A stretch of DNA of 64,000 nucleotides from Dryocosmus kuriphilus (lineage: Eukaryota; Arthropoda; Insecta; Hymenoptera; Cynipidae), in contig CM076190.1 of the NCBI GenBank assembly GCA_038277395.1, positions 240,450,452 through 240,514,451 on the forward strand, read 5' to 3'. This document shows positions 23,501 through 36,052 of this stretch, piece by piece. The first letter of the stretch is position 1, and each line of letters starts with the position of its first letter. The notes below the pieces were generated by a model that made no database searches, was not told the DNA's origin, and saw only the letters and a program-made list of their open reading frames with translations. The translations under genes were made by a program, and so were the position numbers.

Positions 23501-26500
23501 AAGATTTATAAATATTTAAACTACCAAGCTATTTCTGAAAATTTCAAGGGATTTTAAAGAATTTTGTAAAATTTTTAAATATTCTAAGGGATTTTATGGA
23601 ATTTCCTGACAATTTGAACGTTTCGAAAGTATTGATGTGCATTTGAACCAATTACAGAATTTCAAAGATCTAAAACTTAATTCTAGCGAATCCAAAGTTT
23701 AAAAATTTTCAAGGAATTTTACGAGATTTAGAGGATTTCATATGATTTTCAAAAATATTATTGATTTAAAAGTTTTATAAATATTTCAACATTCAAGGTA
23801 TTTATGAAAACTTCAAGGGATTTTCAAGAATTTTGTAGAGTCTATAAATATTCCAAGAGATTTTATGGAATTTTCTAACAACAAAAATATCTCCGAAGGA
23901 TTTTTATGGATTTGAATTATTTAAAAAAATTTCAAGGGAATTTGAAAGATTTCAAAGAAGTTCGAAAAATTTTCAAAAAATAAAATTTTATGGAATTTTC
24001 TAACAACATGAATCTTTATAAACGATTTCTATGCATTTTAACCAATTAAAAAAACTTCAAAGAAATAAATTTAATTCCAGTGAATCCAAAGTTCAAAAAT
24101 TTTAAGAAGCTTTTACAAGATTTAAAGGATTTCATAGGATTTTCAAGAATATTATTGATTTTAAAAGTTTTATACATATTTCCACATTTAAGTTGTTTAT
24201 GAAAATTTCTGGGGATTTTAAAGAATTTTGTAATATTTTTAAATATTCCAAGGGATTGTATGGAATTTTTTCTGACAATGTTCATGTTTTTAAGGGATTT
24301 CTATGGATTTAAATCATTTACAAAAATTTCAAGGTAAGTGAAAAATTTCAAAAAAGAAGTTCGAAAAATTTTCAAATAATAAAATTACCAACGAATCCAG
24401 AGTTCCAAAATTTTATAGGTACTTTACAATATTTCAAGGATTTGACAGGATTTGCAAAAATATTATTGATCTTAAAAGTTTTATAAACATTTCAACTTTG
24501 AAGTTATTTATGAAAATTTCAAGGGATTTTAAAGAATTTTATAGAGTTTTTAAATATTCCAAGGGGTTTTATGGAATTTTCGAACAATTTGAATGTTTCT
24601 AAAGGATTTCTATGGATTTAAATCATATACAAAATTTCAAGGTAATTTGAAAGATTTTAAAATAGAAATTCGAAAAATTCTCAAATAATAGAATTACTAA
24701 GAATCCAAAGTTTACAAATTTTAAAGATACTTTACAAGATTTAAAGTATTTCATAGGATTTTCAAAAATATTATTGATTTTAAAAGTTTTATAAATATTT
24801 CAAATTTCAAGTTATTTATAAAAATTTCAAGGGATTCTAAAGAATTTCATAGAGTTTTAAATATTCCAAGGGATTTTATGGAATTTTCTGACACTTTTAA
24901 TGTTTCTAAAGGATGTCTATTTACTTAAATCATTTACAAAAATTTCAATAAAATTTGAAATATTTCAAGTAAATTCGAAAAATTATCAAAAAATAAAATT
25001 CCCCACGAATCCAAAGTTAAAAACTTTGAAAGAAATTCTACAAATTTTAAAGGATTTCACAGAATATTCAAAAATATTATTGATTTTAAAAGTTTTCTAA
25101 ATATTTCAACTTTCAAGTTAAATGAAAATTTCAAGAGATTTTAAAGAATCTTGTAAAATTTTTAAATATTCCAAGAGCTTTTCTGGAATTTCTATGGATT
25201 TAAATCATTTTAAAAAATTTCAAGGAAATTTGAAAGATATCAAATAAATTCGAAAAATTTTCAAAAAAATAAAATTTCCAACAAATCCAAAGTTCGAAAA
25301 TTCTAAAGGAATTTTAAAAGATTTAAAGGATTTCATAGGATTTTCAAAAATATTATTCATTTGGAAGGTTTCAAAAATATCTCAACTTTCAAGTTAGTTA
25401 TGAAAGTTTCAAGGGATTTTAAAGAATTTTGTAAAATTTTTGAATATTCCGAGAGATTTTATGGAATTTTCTAATAATTTGAATGTTTCTAAAGGATTTT
25501 TATAGATTTGAATCGTTTAACAAAATTTCAACGAAATTTGAAAGATTTCAAAGAAATTCCAAAAATTTTCAAAAAATAAAATTTCCAAAGAAAGGAAAAA
25601 AATTGAAAAAAAAATTTTTTTTTTAATCAAAAAAATTTAACGGAATTTTACAAAATTTACAGGATTTTATAGATTTTTCAAAAATATTATTGTTTTTAAA
25701 AGTTTTCTAAATATTTCAAGATTCAACTTATTTATGAAAAAATTACAAGGGATTTTATAGAATTTTGTAGAATTTTTCAATATTCCAAGGGATTTTGTGG
25801 AATTTTCTGACAATTAGAATGTTATTAAGGGATTTTATGGGTTTAAACCAATTAGAAAAATTTCAAGGAAATTTTAGGATCTTTAGGATTTCAAAGTTTC
25901 TGGGGAATTACAAAAATTTCAAGGAAATTTGAAAAATTTCAGAGAAGCAAGATTTCGAACGCCTCCAAAGGTGAACAATTTTAAAGAAATTTTACAAGAT
26001 TTGAAGGATTTCATAGGATTTCAAAAATATTATTAATTTTAAAAGTTTTATAAACATTTTAACATTCAAGTTATTTATGAAAATTTAAACGGATTTTAAA
26101 GAATTTTGTAGAGTTTTTAAATATTCCAAGGGATTTTAGGGAATTTTTTGAGAATTAAAACGATTCTAAGGGATTTCAGTCGATTAACAAAATTTCAAAG
26201 AAATTTTAGGGTCTTTAGGATTTCAAAGTTTCTAGACAATTACAAAAACTTCAAGGAAATTTGAAATATTAAAAAGAAATTAGATTTGCAGTGTATACAA
26301 GGTTCAAAAGTTTGAAAGGAATTTTACAAAATTTGAAGAATTTCCTAGTATTTTCAAAAACATTATTGATTTTAAATGTTTTAAAAATATTTCAAGGAAT
26401 TCCAGAAGAAATAAAAATTTTTCAAATTTTAAGTTGTTTATGTGGATTTCAAGATATCTTAAAGAATTTTGTAGAATTTTCAAAGATTTCAAGAGTTTTT

Positions 26501-26980
26501 AAAGAATTTTGTAGAATTTTTAAATATTCCAAGGAATTTCATGGAACTTTCTAAGAATTTGAAAGTTTCTACGGGATTTCTAGGGATTTAAGCGAATTGA
26601 AGAAATGAGGAATTTCTGGGATCTGCGAGAATTTCAAAGTTTCTAAGGAATTAACAAATTTCATGGAAATTTGAAAGATTTCAAGGAAATAAGATTTCCA
26701 ACGAATTCCAAGTTAAAAAATTGTTAAGAAATTTTACAAAGTTTGAAAGCTTTCATACACTTTTCAAGAATATTACCTATTTTAAGCGTATCAGAAATAT
26801 ATGGAATTTCATGTTATTTATGAGGATTTCAAGGGATTTCATAGAATTTTTAAAATTTTTTAAAGATTTCAAGGAATCTTAAGGAATTTTCTCTAAGTAA
26901 TTAAAAGAACTTCAAAGAAATTTGAAAAATTTCAAAGAAATAAAATTCCCAACGAATCCAAAGTTTAAAAAAATATTTTG
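20511..26980. repeat. Satellite B, about 20 copies of a 280-390-bp monomer
   Basis: After about 180 bp of complex sequence, monomers run to 26980. Each reads in order AATCCAAAGTTCAAAAATTT, GGATTTCATAGGATTTTCAA, AATATTATTGATTTTAAAAG, TTTCAAGGGATTTTAAAGAA, AATATTCCAAGGGATTTTAT, GATTTCTATGGATTTAAATC and ATTTCAAGGAAATTTGAAAG. AATCCAAAG-type starts occur near 21309, 21866, 22145, 22430, 22730, 23015, 23405, 23694, 24080, 24392, 24700, 25005, 25280, 25965, 26290, 26700 and 26950. Open frames here (for example 21849-22112 and 24046-24285) are Phe/Lys/Ile-rich satellite translations. Confidence 0.9.
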
Positions 26981-27330
26981 TTTGAAATTTTTTTTTAAAA
27001 TTGAAAATTCGACTATTTTTGGTTCAAAGTTAGTCCTTTTTTTAAAAATTTAGTTGTTCCATTTTTGGTGAAGAATTCATCTTTTTTAGTTTAAAGTTTA
27101 ATTATTTTTTTTTAAATTCCAGGATTTTGTTAAAAATTCATTTTGTTTGAAAAATTGTGTTTTTTTGGTTAAAAATTCAACTGTTTTGCTGAAAATCATT
27201 TCTTTAAATTCATTTTTCTTGTGTGCAATTTTAAGTTAATCCAACTTTTTAAAAACCTTTAAATTGGAAAACTTCTGAATCCTAAAGAACTTGATAATGC
27301 TTTAAATTAATTAATAATGCTTGAAAATAA
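26981..27330 (+). repeat. GTTAAAAATTCAACT-type short repeat
   Basis: Degenerate 15-45-bp units such as TTGAAAATTCGACTATTTTT, GTTAAAAATTCAACTGTTTT and GTGAAGAATTCATCTTTTTT. The same motif in the opposite orientation closes the window at 63.85-64.0 kb. Confidence 0.6.
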
Positions 27331-27339
27331 GAAACTATT

Positions 27340-27478
27340 TCACTATTTCATGGAAAATGAATAATTATTATAAATGATAGCCCGCAGTCGATGTTGTAGA
27401 TAGTTATATAAACTGCAGTGTCGGTAAATCCTTTTAAGCTCACCTTTTGACCGGCAGGTAGCAGCTCTAATGCGATTT
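27340..27478. other. Complex flank upstream of the tandem LTRs
   Basis: A short stretch of ordinary complexity with no match to the adjacent LTRs. It ends in the ATTT (27475-27478) that precedes LTR 1. The minus-strand frame at 27348-27533 straddles this flank and LTR 1 and has no recognisable domain. Confidence 0.4.
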
Positions 27479-28717
27479 TGTAACAATCGGTGCTTGATTG
27501 TTGATTTTTGTCTTCCGCCACTAGAGGCAGCACCTCCTGGACACTAAAAACCCCACAGAAACTCGAAATACGAACCCGTTCGAAGTCCTAGGTAAATAAC
27601 GAAAATTAAAAGGTTAAAAGGGTGAAAAAAAAGAGAGATTGACAATGCAAAGGTGAACTGACTAATGAATAATAATACAGAGTTGGATTAATGTACCACA
27701 TGCAATAGAAATTCCCAGTAAGATTCAGATAGTCTACGAGGTTTGGACGTTTATACGATTAAATAAATTAGAACTTAAAAATAATGTAAATGTTTTAGAT
27801 ACGTGACGGAATTCGAAAATGGATGGGAAAGGAAATTGTTAACAGAAAGTTTAATAAATAGGAACTCCCAGCATGTAGAAACAGGATGCGAAAGGGTAAA
27901 TAGTAAGAGTAGATGGTTAAATTCGGAGAATTTAGGCGGGATTAATACTACGCTGTATATGATAATTATAAGTTATTAGACATTTATGTAGTGATAAGAG
28001 AGAACTTTAGCTTATAGAAAGATATTAAATCAAAACTATTTGACACTATGTTTAGATTGAAACGAAGATATCAGGGCTGTTTGCCGCCCTGGAAAATGTC
28101 ACGCGATACTTACGGCGTCAGTCCGGGATATAAACATGAAATCGTTCTAGGAACGCGAGCTAGCTAGGGTCATTTTCAGCGACACATGCAGATCAAGGAC
28201 TAACTCTAATTGGCTAATGAATCACAAAAGGTTTGTGGAAGGGTTGCGCGGAGGCCCTCGCGACCTGCGCGCGAGCATCGCGGGAGCTCAGATTGATCCG
28301 CGACATCGATCAGATTTCGATCCGCTTTCGACCTCGAATCTGTGTCACTCCGCTAAATTAAATTCTGTAGTTGGGACTTAGAATATTTTTGGGCTTCGAG
28401 TTAGAGAATTTGTCAAGTTGAGACTGTACCAATAGTTTACCGGATTTTTGCAATGGTTTCATTCGAATAAATTTATACTTCAACTTTTATCACAATTCTG
28501 TTTTTTATTTAATATTTAAAAACCCAGTTTTGTTTATTTCGTTTTAATTAAGCTTTCGAGAGGACATCGATGGTGGAATCCATATTTCCAATTTGCTTCG
28601 GCGAAAAGACTTTTTAGTTCTTGAGTGGAATTAAACAAAACCCACTTGAGTGTTGATAAATTTAAATTAAAACTCGATTTCAAATTTTCGCGGTAAAAAT
28701 CAGTCTTGGACGTTACA
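27479..28717 (+). mobile_element. Solo LTR 1 (1,239 bp)
   Basis: Starts TGTAACAATCGG and ends GGACGTTACA, with an inverted TGTAAC / GTTACA at its tips. ATTT stands on both sides (27475-27478 and 28718-28721). It shares with LTR 2, in order: GAGGCAGCACCTCCTGG near 27523, ACACATGCAGATCAAGGA near 28181, an AATAAA near 28466, GGACATCGATGGTGG near 28562, and a TTCGCGGTAAAAA-like end. No primer-binding site or gag/pol sequence follows, so this is a solo LTR of an unassigned LTR retrotransposon. Confidence 0.78.
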
Positions 28718-28721
28718 ATTT

Positions 28722-29122
28722 TGTAACGACCTGAGAGGGATATTGGGTAAACTTTGTCCCGATAGAGGCAGCACCTCCTGGCCATGCGAAATTAATTACC
28801 AAATTCAAGTCTACACATATTAAAATAATAATTGCATTTTTTAAACTAACTAAAGAGAAACGTTAATTGAGTTGAGAGAGATTGGTAATTAGGGAAACAG
28901 GGCGAATCGACTAAATTAAATTAGAGAATATATTAATCAATATTAATTGCAGCACAAGGAACCTTTTTATTCTAAGACTTAGCCTTTGTATATACCAAAT
29001 AATTTGAGCTAGCCTTAACATAAATATTAATGAATCGTGATGGAATCGTGATGCGAGAATGTTAGATTGAGACGTGTGAACAAGCCAAAACAGAAATCGG
29101 CTAAAAGAGTTTGAAAGCTTTG

Positions 29123-29155
<33 letters not shown>

Positions 29156-29623
29156 TGGCGCCGACCAAATTGGGTCGCTAAACGATTCTTCGAGTGGAGT
29201 TTAGAGGATAGACTAAGCACACATGGAGATCAAGGAATAATTTTGATTGGTGTAACGGACATAAAATAATTAGAGTAGGGCTGTGCAGGGGTCTGTCGAG
29301 ATGCGTGAGGGACTCAGGAGCTCACGTCAATCCAAAAAGAAATTGAGCCGAGTACTATTATCAAGAAAAATAAAATGAAGTTTATTTAGTTTAAAGTTCT
29401 GCATTTCAGTCGATTCAATCCACCTTCCCTTAAAATTAATTTCTATTAATCCCGTTTATGCCGGCTGGACAACGGACATCGGTGGTAAACCGGAGAGTTC
29501 CCGAACTCCCCTGAGGAGACTTTTCAGTCTCAGCAGTGGTGAACCAGCCTTTCAACAATTTAGGCGATATCTCATTCGCCTCAACGTTTGAATTTCGCGC
29601 GAAAAGTTGTTTGATTCGTCACA
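28722..29623 (+). mobile_element. Solo LTR 2 (902 bp), head-to-tail with LTR 1
   Basis: Starts TGTAACGACCTG and ends TTCGTCACA, followed by ATTT at 29624-29627. The shared blocks with LTR 1 appear in the same order: GAGGCAGCACCTCCTGG near 28765, ACACATGGAGATCAAGGA near 29220, AATAAA near 29368, GGACATCGGTGGTAAA near 29476. It is about 340 bp shorter and has a 31-A tract at 29123-29153. The minus-strand frame at 28534-28785 crosses both LTRs and is spurious. No internal retroviral-type sequence is present. Confidence 0.78.
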
Positions 29624-29627
29624 ATTT

Positions 29628-30440
29628 ATACCTTTTTGTTGATCTGTATTTTTTTATTTTTTATTAGCCCTATCAATTATTAATATTATTTATTTTATAA
29701 TCAAATATCTATTTTGCGTAATTTTAAATTAATTCTAAATAAATTATGGATAAATTAATAAACTAAGTTGCGGATATTCTTAAATTCGTTTTTTGTATAA
29801 TTCGGAATTTTTATTTTTCGATAATTAAAAATCTTGTTATTTTAAATTTCGGATATTTTATAATTCGTTAATTTGCCTTTCGACAATTTTCTTTTTTTCT
29901 TCATTTGTACTGTTTTTATCATTTTTTAGTAGCCGTATCAATTATTAATATTAATTATTTTATAATTGAGTATTTATTTTGGTTAATTTTAATAATAGTT
30001 TTTTTTTACATTTTTAATAATTTTAATAGTAATTTTAATTTCTTTAAATAAATTTTAAATACATTAATAATTTTAATTTTCGATATTTTTAAAATTGCTG
30101 TTTGAATAATAGAGATTTTTTTTTCGATAAATAAAAATCTTGTTATTTTAAATTTCGGATAGTTTATAATTCGTTAATTTGTATTTCCACAATTTTCTTT
30201 TTTTTTCTTCTTGCACTGTTTTTGTCATTTTTTAGTAGCCCTATCAATTATTACTACTATTTATTTTATAATTGAGTATTTATTTGGGCTAATTTTAATA
30301 ATAATTTTTTTTTAATTTTTAATAATTTTAATAGTAATTTTAATTTCTTTAAATAAATTTTAAATAAATTAATAATTTTAATTTGGGATATTTTTAAATT
30401 TTCTGTTGGAATAATACAGAATTTTTTCTCGATTATATAA
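29628..30440. repeat. 303-bp tandem repeat
   Basis: AAAATCTTGTTATTTTAAAT followed by TTCGGATA recurs at about 29828 and 30132, with a decayed third start near 30436. A partial copy precedes 29828. Each carries TTTTTTAGTAGCC(G/C)TATCAA. Confidence 0.75.
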
Positions 30441-33400
30441 AAATTTTGTTTTGAAGTATCTTGCAGTTTTTTGAAATCTTTTGAAGTCTTGTGGAATTAT
30501 TTGAAGTCTTTGAAGTGTTCTGAAGTCTTTTGAAGGCCTTAGACTGTTTTGAAGTTTCCTAAAGTTTTTTGAAGTTATATGTAGGCTTTAGAAGGCTTGA
30601 GACGTGCTTTGAAGCCTCTTGAAGTATTAAAAGTCTTTCAATGCTTCTTGAAGTTTTGAGAAGTCTTTTGAGGTTTTTGAAGTCGTTTGAAATCTTTATA
30701 AATCTTTTGAAATCATCACACGTGTTTTGAAGTCACTTGCATTTTTTTGAAATATTTGGCAGTCTCTTCAAGTCCTGTGAAGTTTTTTGAAGTCTTTGAA
30801 GTTATTTGAAGTCTTTAAAGTCATTCATGGTCTTTTGATGCCTCTTGAAGTCTTTTCAGTTCTTTTGAAATCTTGGGATGTCTTTTGAAGTCTTTAGAAG
30901 TGCTTGGAAGTCTTCAGACGTACCTTCAAGTCACTTACAGCGTTTTGAAGTCCTGTGAAATCTTTTGAAGTTTTTGAAGTCTTTTAAAATCTTTTGACGT
31001 CTTTTAAAGTCTTTAGAAGTCTTTGGAAATCTTTCAACGTATTTTGAAGTATTTTGAAATCGTTGAAGTCTTTTGAAGTCTTTTGAAGTCGTTTAAAGTC
31101 TTTTGAAGTCTTTCAAAGTCTTTAGATGCATTTTAAAGTCCCTTGAAGTCCTTCGAAGTCTTTAAAGTCTCTTGAAGTCTTTGAAGTGTTTTGAAATCGT
31201 TGAAGCCTTTGAAATCGTTGAAGTCTTTTGAAGTATTTGAAGTATTTTAAATTCTTTTGATGGCTTTTGAAGTCTTTTGAAGACTTTAGAAATCCTTGGA
31301 AGTCTTTAGATATTTCTTTCAAATCACTTGAAGTTTTTTGTAGTCTTGTGAAATCTTTTGAAGTTTTTGAAGTATTTTGAAATAATTGAAGTCTTTTGAA
31401 ATCGTTGAACTCTTTTGAAGTCTTTGAAGTATTTTATAGTCTTTGAAGTCTTTTGAAGTCCTTTGAAGTATGTTGAAGTCTTTAGACACATTTTAAAGTC
31501 CCTTGAAGTCCTTCGAAGTCTTTATAGCCTTTTGAAGCCTTTGAGGTATTTTGAAGTCCTTTAAAGTCTTTTGAAATCTTTAGACGCGCTTTAAAGTGCC
31601 TTGAAGTCCTTCGACGCCTTTAAAGTCCTTGAATTTTTTGAATTTTTTAAAGTCATTTGAAGTCTTTGAAGTCGTTTGAGGTCTTGCGAAGTCTTTTGAA
31701 GTATTTTTAAGACTTTTTATGCCCTTTTGAGTCTTTAGAAGACCTTGGAAGTCTTCACACGTGTTTTGAAGTCACTTGAAGTTTTTTGATGTCTTGTAAA
31801 ATCTTCTGAAGTCTTTTGAAGTTTGATTAATTCTTTCAAAGTCTTTTTAAGTCTTAAGTTTTTGAAGTGTTTAAAGTCTTTTTACGTCTTTGAAGTCTTT
31901 TTAAGGCTTTTAAAGTCTTTGAAGTCTTTTCATGTCCTGTGTGGTCTTTAGGATTATTTTGAAATCTTTATTCCTGTTTTGAAGTCTCTTGAAGTCTTTT
32001 GAAGTCTATGGAGTCTTTTAAAGTCTTGGAAGTTTTTTGAAGGCTTTTGAAGTCTTATGAAGCCTTTTAAAGTCTTTTGATGTCTTTTGAAATGTTCTGA
32101 TGTCTCTGGAAGCCTTTTGAAGTCTTCAGAAGTCTTTTGAAGTCTCTTGAAGTCCTTTAAAGGCTTGGGAAGGCTTTAGAAGTCTTTCGAAGTCTTTTAA
32201 ATTTACTTGAAGTCTTGTGAAGTCTTTTAATTTGTTTGAAGGTTGTAAAGTCTTTATAGAAGTCTTTGAAAGTCTTTTGAAGTCTTGTGATGTCTTTAGA
32301 AGTCTTTTAAAGTCTCCAGACGTTTTTTGAAGTATCTTGTAGTTTTTTTAAAAATTCTTTTGAAGTCTTGTGGAATTTTTTGAAGTTTTCGGAGGGTTCT
32401 GAAGCTTTTTGAAGGCTTTAGTCATATTTTGAAGTCTCCTCATATCTTTTGAAGCTTTGTGTAGGCTTTTGAAGCCTTTAGAAGTGCTTTGAAGCCTCTT
32501 GAAGTATTCAAAGTATTTCAAAGCTTCTTGAAGTTTTGAGAAGTCTTTTGAGGTTCTTGAAGTCTTTTGAAATCTTTATAAATCTTTTGAAGTCCTTGCA
32601 CGTGTTTTGAAGTCACTTGGATTTTTTTTGAAATCTTTGGCAGTCTCTTCAAGTCCTACGAAGTTTTTTGAAGGCATTGAATTCATTTGAAGTCTTTGAA
32701 GTCTCTTAAAGTCTTTTCAGTCCTTTTGTAGTCTTGCGAAGTCTTTTGAAGCCTTTTTAAGTCTTTTGATGTCTTTTGAAGTCCTTAGAAATCTTTGGAA
32801 GTCTTTAGACGTATTTTGAAGTCGCTTGAAGTCTTTTGAAGAAGTTGAAGTCTTTTGAAATCGTTGAAGTATTCAGAAGTCCTCGGAAATCTTTAGACGT
32901 ATCTCGAAGTCACTCACAGTTTTTTGAAGTTTTGTGAAACCTTTTGAAGTTTTTGAAGTCTTTTAAAGTCTTTTGAAATCGTTGAAGTATTTTGAAGTCT
33001 TAATGTATGTTGAAGTCTTTAGAAGTCCTTGAAAGTTTTTGAAGTACTTTGAAGTTTTTCGAAGTCTTTAGACGCATTTTAAAGTCCCTTGAAATCCTTC
33101 GAAGTCTTTAAAATCTTTTGAAGTCTTTGAAGTCTTTTGAAGTCCTTTCAAGTCTTTTGAGGTCTCTAGACGCGCTTTAAAGTCCCTGGAAGTCCTTTGA
33201 AGTCTTTAAAGTCTTTGAAGTCTTTTGAAGTCCATTGAATCCTTTTGAAATCTTTAGACATATCTTGAAGTCACTCACTGTTTTTTGAAGTCATGTGAAA
33301 TCTTTTGATGTTTTTGAAGTGTTTTGAAGAGTTTTGAAGTCTTTGGGAGTCCTTGGAGTTTTTTGACGTCTTGTGGAATCTTTTCAGGTTTCTGAAGTCT

Positions 33401-34290
33401 TTTTTTTAGTCGTTGAAGTCTTTTGAAATCGTTGAAGTCTCTTGAAGTCTTTGAAGTCTTTTATAGGCTTTGAAGTCTTCTGAACTCCTTGGAAGTCTTT
33501 TAAAGTCCTTTGAAGTCTTTTGAAGTCTTTAGGAGCGCTTTAAAGTCCCTTGAAGTCCTTCGAAGTCCTTACAGTCTTTGAAGTCTTTTGAAGTCCATTG
33601 AAGGCTTTGAAGACCTTAGACGTATCTTGAAGTCACTTACAGTTTTTTGAAGCCTTATGCAATCATTTGAAGTTTTTGAAGTCTTTTTGAATTCGCTGAA
33701 GTCTTTTGAGATCGTTGAAGTCTTTTGAAGTCTTTGAAGTCTTTTAAAGCCTTTTGATGTCTTTTTAAGTATTTAGAAGTCTTTGGAAGTCTTTAGACGT
33801 ATTTTGATGTCGCTTGAAGTTGTTTGAAGTCTTCTGAAATATTTTGAAGTTTTTGAAGTCTTTTGAAGTCGTTGAAGTTTTTTAAAGTCTTTGAAGTCTT
33901 TGGAAGTCCTTTGAATTCTTTTGAAGTTTTTAGAGGCGCTTTAAATTCTCTTGAAGTTCTTTGAAGTCTTTTCAGTCTTTGAAGTATTTTAAAGTCTTTT
34001 GATTTCGTTTGAAGTCTTTAGAAGTCCTTGGAAGTCTTTCGACGCGTTTTGAAGTCACTTGAAGTTCTTTGAAATCTTGTGAAATCTTTTGAAGTTTCTG
34101 AAGTCTTTTGAAGTCGTTGAAGTCTTTTGAAATCGTTGATATCTTTTGAAGTCTTTGAAGTCTTTTATAGTCTTTGAAGTCTTTTGAAGTCCCTTGAAGT
34201 CTTTTGAAGTCTTTAGACGCGTTTTAAAGTTCCTTGAAGTCCTTTGAAATCTTTGAAGTCTTTTGAAGACTTTGAATTTTTTTAAGTTTT
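30440..34290. repeat. GAAGTCTTT(T) array with 1.88-kb higher-order copy
   Basis: Nearly 3.9 kb of 9-11-bp units, GAAGTCTTTT / GAAGTCTTT / AAAGTCTTTT. The segment from 30448 (GAAGTATCTTGCAGTTTTTT) recurs at 32329 (GAAGTATCTTGTAGTTTTTT), and 30716 (CACACGTGTTTTGAAGTCAC) recurs near 32594, so part of the array duplicated as a block of about 1.88 kb. Minus-strand frames (31122-31322, 34055-34309) read DFK/RLQRFQ repeats and are not genes. Confidence 0.9.
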
Positions 34291-34620
34291 GTAGTCTGGT
34301 GTACATCAAAATCTCTAGTTCGGTGTGCTGAAAAATATTATGAAATTAAAAAAACGCGTCACTTTAAAATCATAGAGAAGAAACAAATATCCTAGTTTCG
34401 TAATGAAAACAGGATGTTACAAATGTCAGGTTGTAGATATAAGGTTGCGGTAAACCTTGACGACAGTTTCGAACAAAACTAAAAAATTATTATCATTACA
34501 TAAAATAAAGCGATTCTTTAATATTGAGTATTTTTTTTCTAAAAAATTTATAAAATAAATAAAAGTATGAATAAAAAAAAGAGAAAGAGAAACTTAAAAA
34601 AAAATAAAAAATAAAAAAAG
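34291..34620. other. Short complex stretch then AT-rich sequence
   Basis: 34291-34500 is non-repetitive by eye and carries no recognisable gene. After 34500 it grades into A-rich sequence. Confidence 0.35.
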
Positions 34621-35560
34621 TCACTTTAAGTCCCTATAGGTAATTAGATCGATTATATTAATTTTTAATTTCTTTTTAAATTTTCTCTTTCTCTATTATT
34701 TCTTTTATTTATTTCTTCATATTTTGCCTTTGTTTATTGTCTTTTTATATTATAAAAAATAATATCCCAAAACAAAAATCTCTTTATTTTCTTTTTTTTT
34801 TTTTTAAATTAATTTTTTTCTCGGTTTTATTTATTTTTATTCATTTCTTATGTTTTTCTCTTTTTTCTTCTTCTTTTAATATTATAAGAAACAAGAATTA
34901 AAAAATCGCTCTAAGTACCTATGGGCATGAGGCAAAAATTTTCTTTTCTTATTTAATTTTTTATTTTAATTTTTCTCCTTCTTTATTCTTTATTTTTTAA
35001 AATTATTTTTTCTTATTTTATTTTTATTTTTAAAAAGTAATAATAAAAAACGAATAAAATTTTATTTTTCAATTCAACTTTTAGTTTTCTTTTTTCTTTT
35101 CTTATTCTTTATTTTTTATTACAAAGAAATAATATTTAACAATAAAAAGTCGTTTGGTTTGATTTTTTTAACTTAACTGTTTTTTTTTTTTTTTTATTCC
35201 TGTTTTAAATTTCTTCTTTATTTTTTATTCTTTAGATGTTTTAGGAAAAATTAATTTTTTATTTGCAAAATATTATTTTTTTAAGTTTTTAAATTTATTC
35301 TTGTTTGCATTTGTTTTAAGCTTTTCTTTTCAATTTTTAATTTGTTTATATTTGTACTTTTTATTCTTAATTTTTTATTATAAGAAAATAATAACAGACA
35401 ATGAAGAAGCGTTCTAAATACCTTTAGACATTCAGAATGATTTATTTTTATTTTTTATTTTTTTTTAAATTGTCTCTTTTTTATTAATTTATTATTTTAT
35501 TATTTTATCTCTTATTATTTTACAAATTTTTTATTATTGATAGTAAGGAATCTCGTTTCC
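34621..35560. repeat. T-rich block with three copies of the 30-bp palindrome
   Basis: Poly-T/AT-rich sequence resembling that at 42.2-51 kb. Diverged palindrome copies lie at 34621-34652, 34906-34931 (TCGCTCTAAGTACCTATGGG) and 35408-35440 (GCGTTCTAAATACCTTTAGA). Confidence 0.6.
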
Positions 35561-36052
35561 CGCCAAACGCCCTAAAATTTCTATTCTAGTTTTATTTTTT
35601 TTTAAAACTTTTTTGATAAAAGAAAAAAACTTTTATCTGAGAAATCGAAAGAATTTGTCAAACGAAGAATTTTGAAACTTTGCCAGCTTGAAATAATCAT
35701 TTCACCTACACATCAGAGGGTATCGCATATGAATTTTTTTTCGGCATCCACGCAAATGGCAACTTGCCAAATTTCTCTCTCAAATATTTTGCAATTTTCA
35801 CAGCTGTTATCGCTTTTATTGTGTTAGGTAATTAAATGAAATTCCCAGGTACTTTTTTTATTGCATAATAAAAAAGGTTCCGAGAACAAGAATATTTCAA
35901 ATCAAAAATATTTTTTATTTAATATAAAAAATATAGAACCATATATTTAATCTCTTACACAAAAATATAATCACTTATATTCATATATTTGGATTAATGA
36001 AGATAATATTGCTCATAAAATTTTTATAATTACCCCATTTAATCTTTTTATT
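35561..36052. other. Complex sequence, no assignment
   Basis: 35560-35870 has ordinary complexity (for example GGGTATCGCATATGAA and CATCCACGCAAATGGCAA) and no clear open frame. 35870-36050 is AT-rich and may be part of the same inserted fragment as the mitochondrial-like sequence that follows. Confidence 0.35.

Noticed and set aside
21542..26554. Phe/Lys/Ile-rich frames in both directions
   Set aside because: They read the short-period words of satellite B (FKDFKEF-type) and have no complex domain.
29154..29180. TTGGCGCCGACC after a poly-A tract, reminiscent of a retroviral primer-binding site
   Set aside because: It lies inside LTR 2, not directly after an LTR end, and LTR 1 has aligned sequence at the same place.
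31122..34309. Minus-strand frames with DFKRLQRFQ repeats, coiled-coil-like
   Set aside because: Pure translation of the GAAGTCTTT array.
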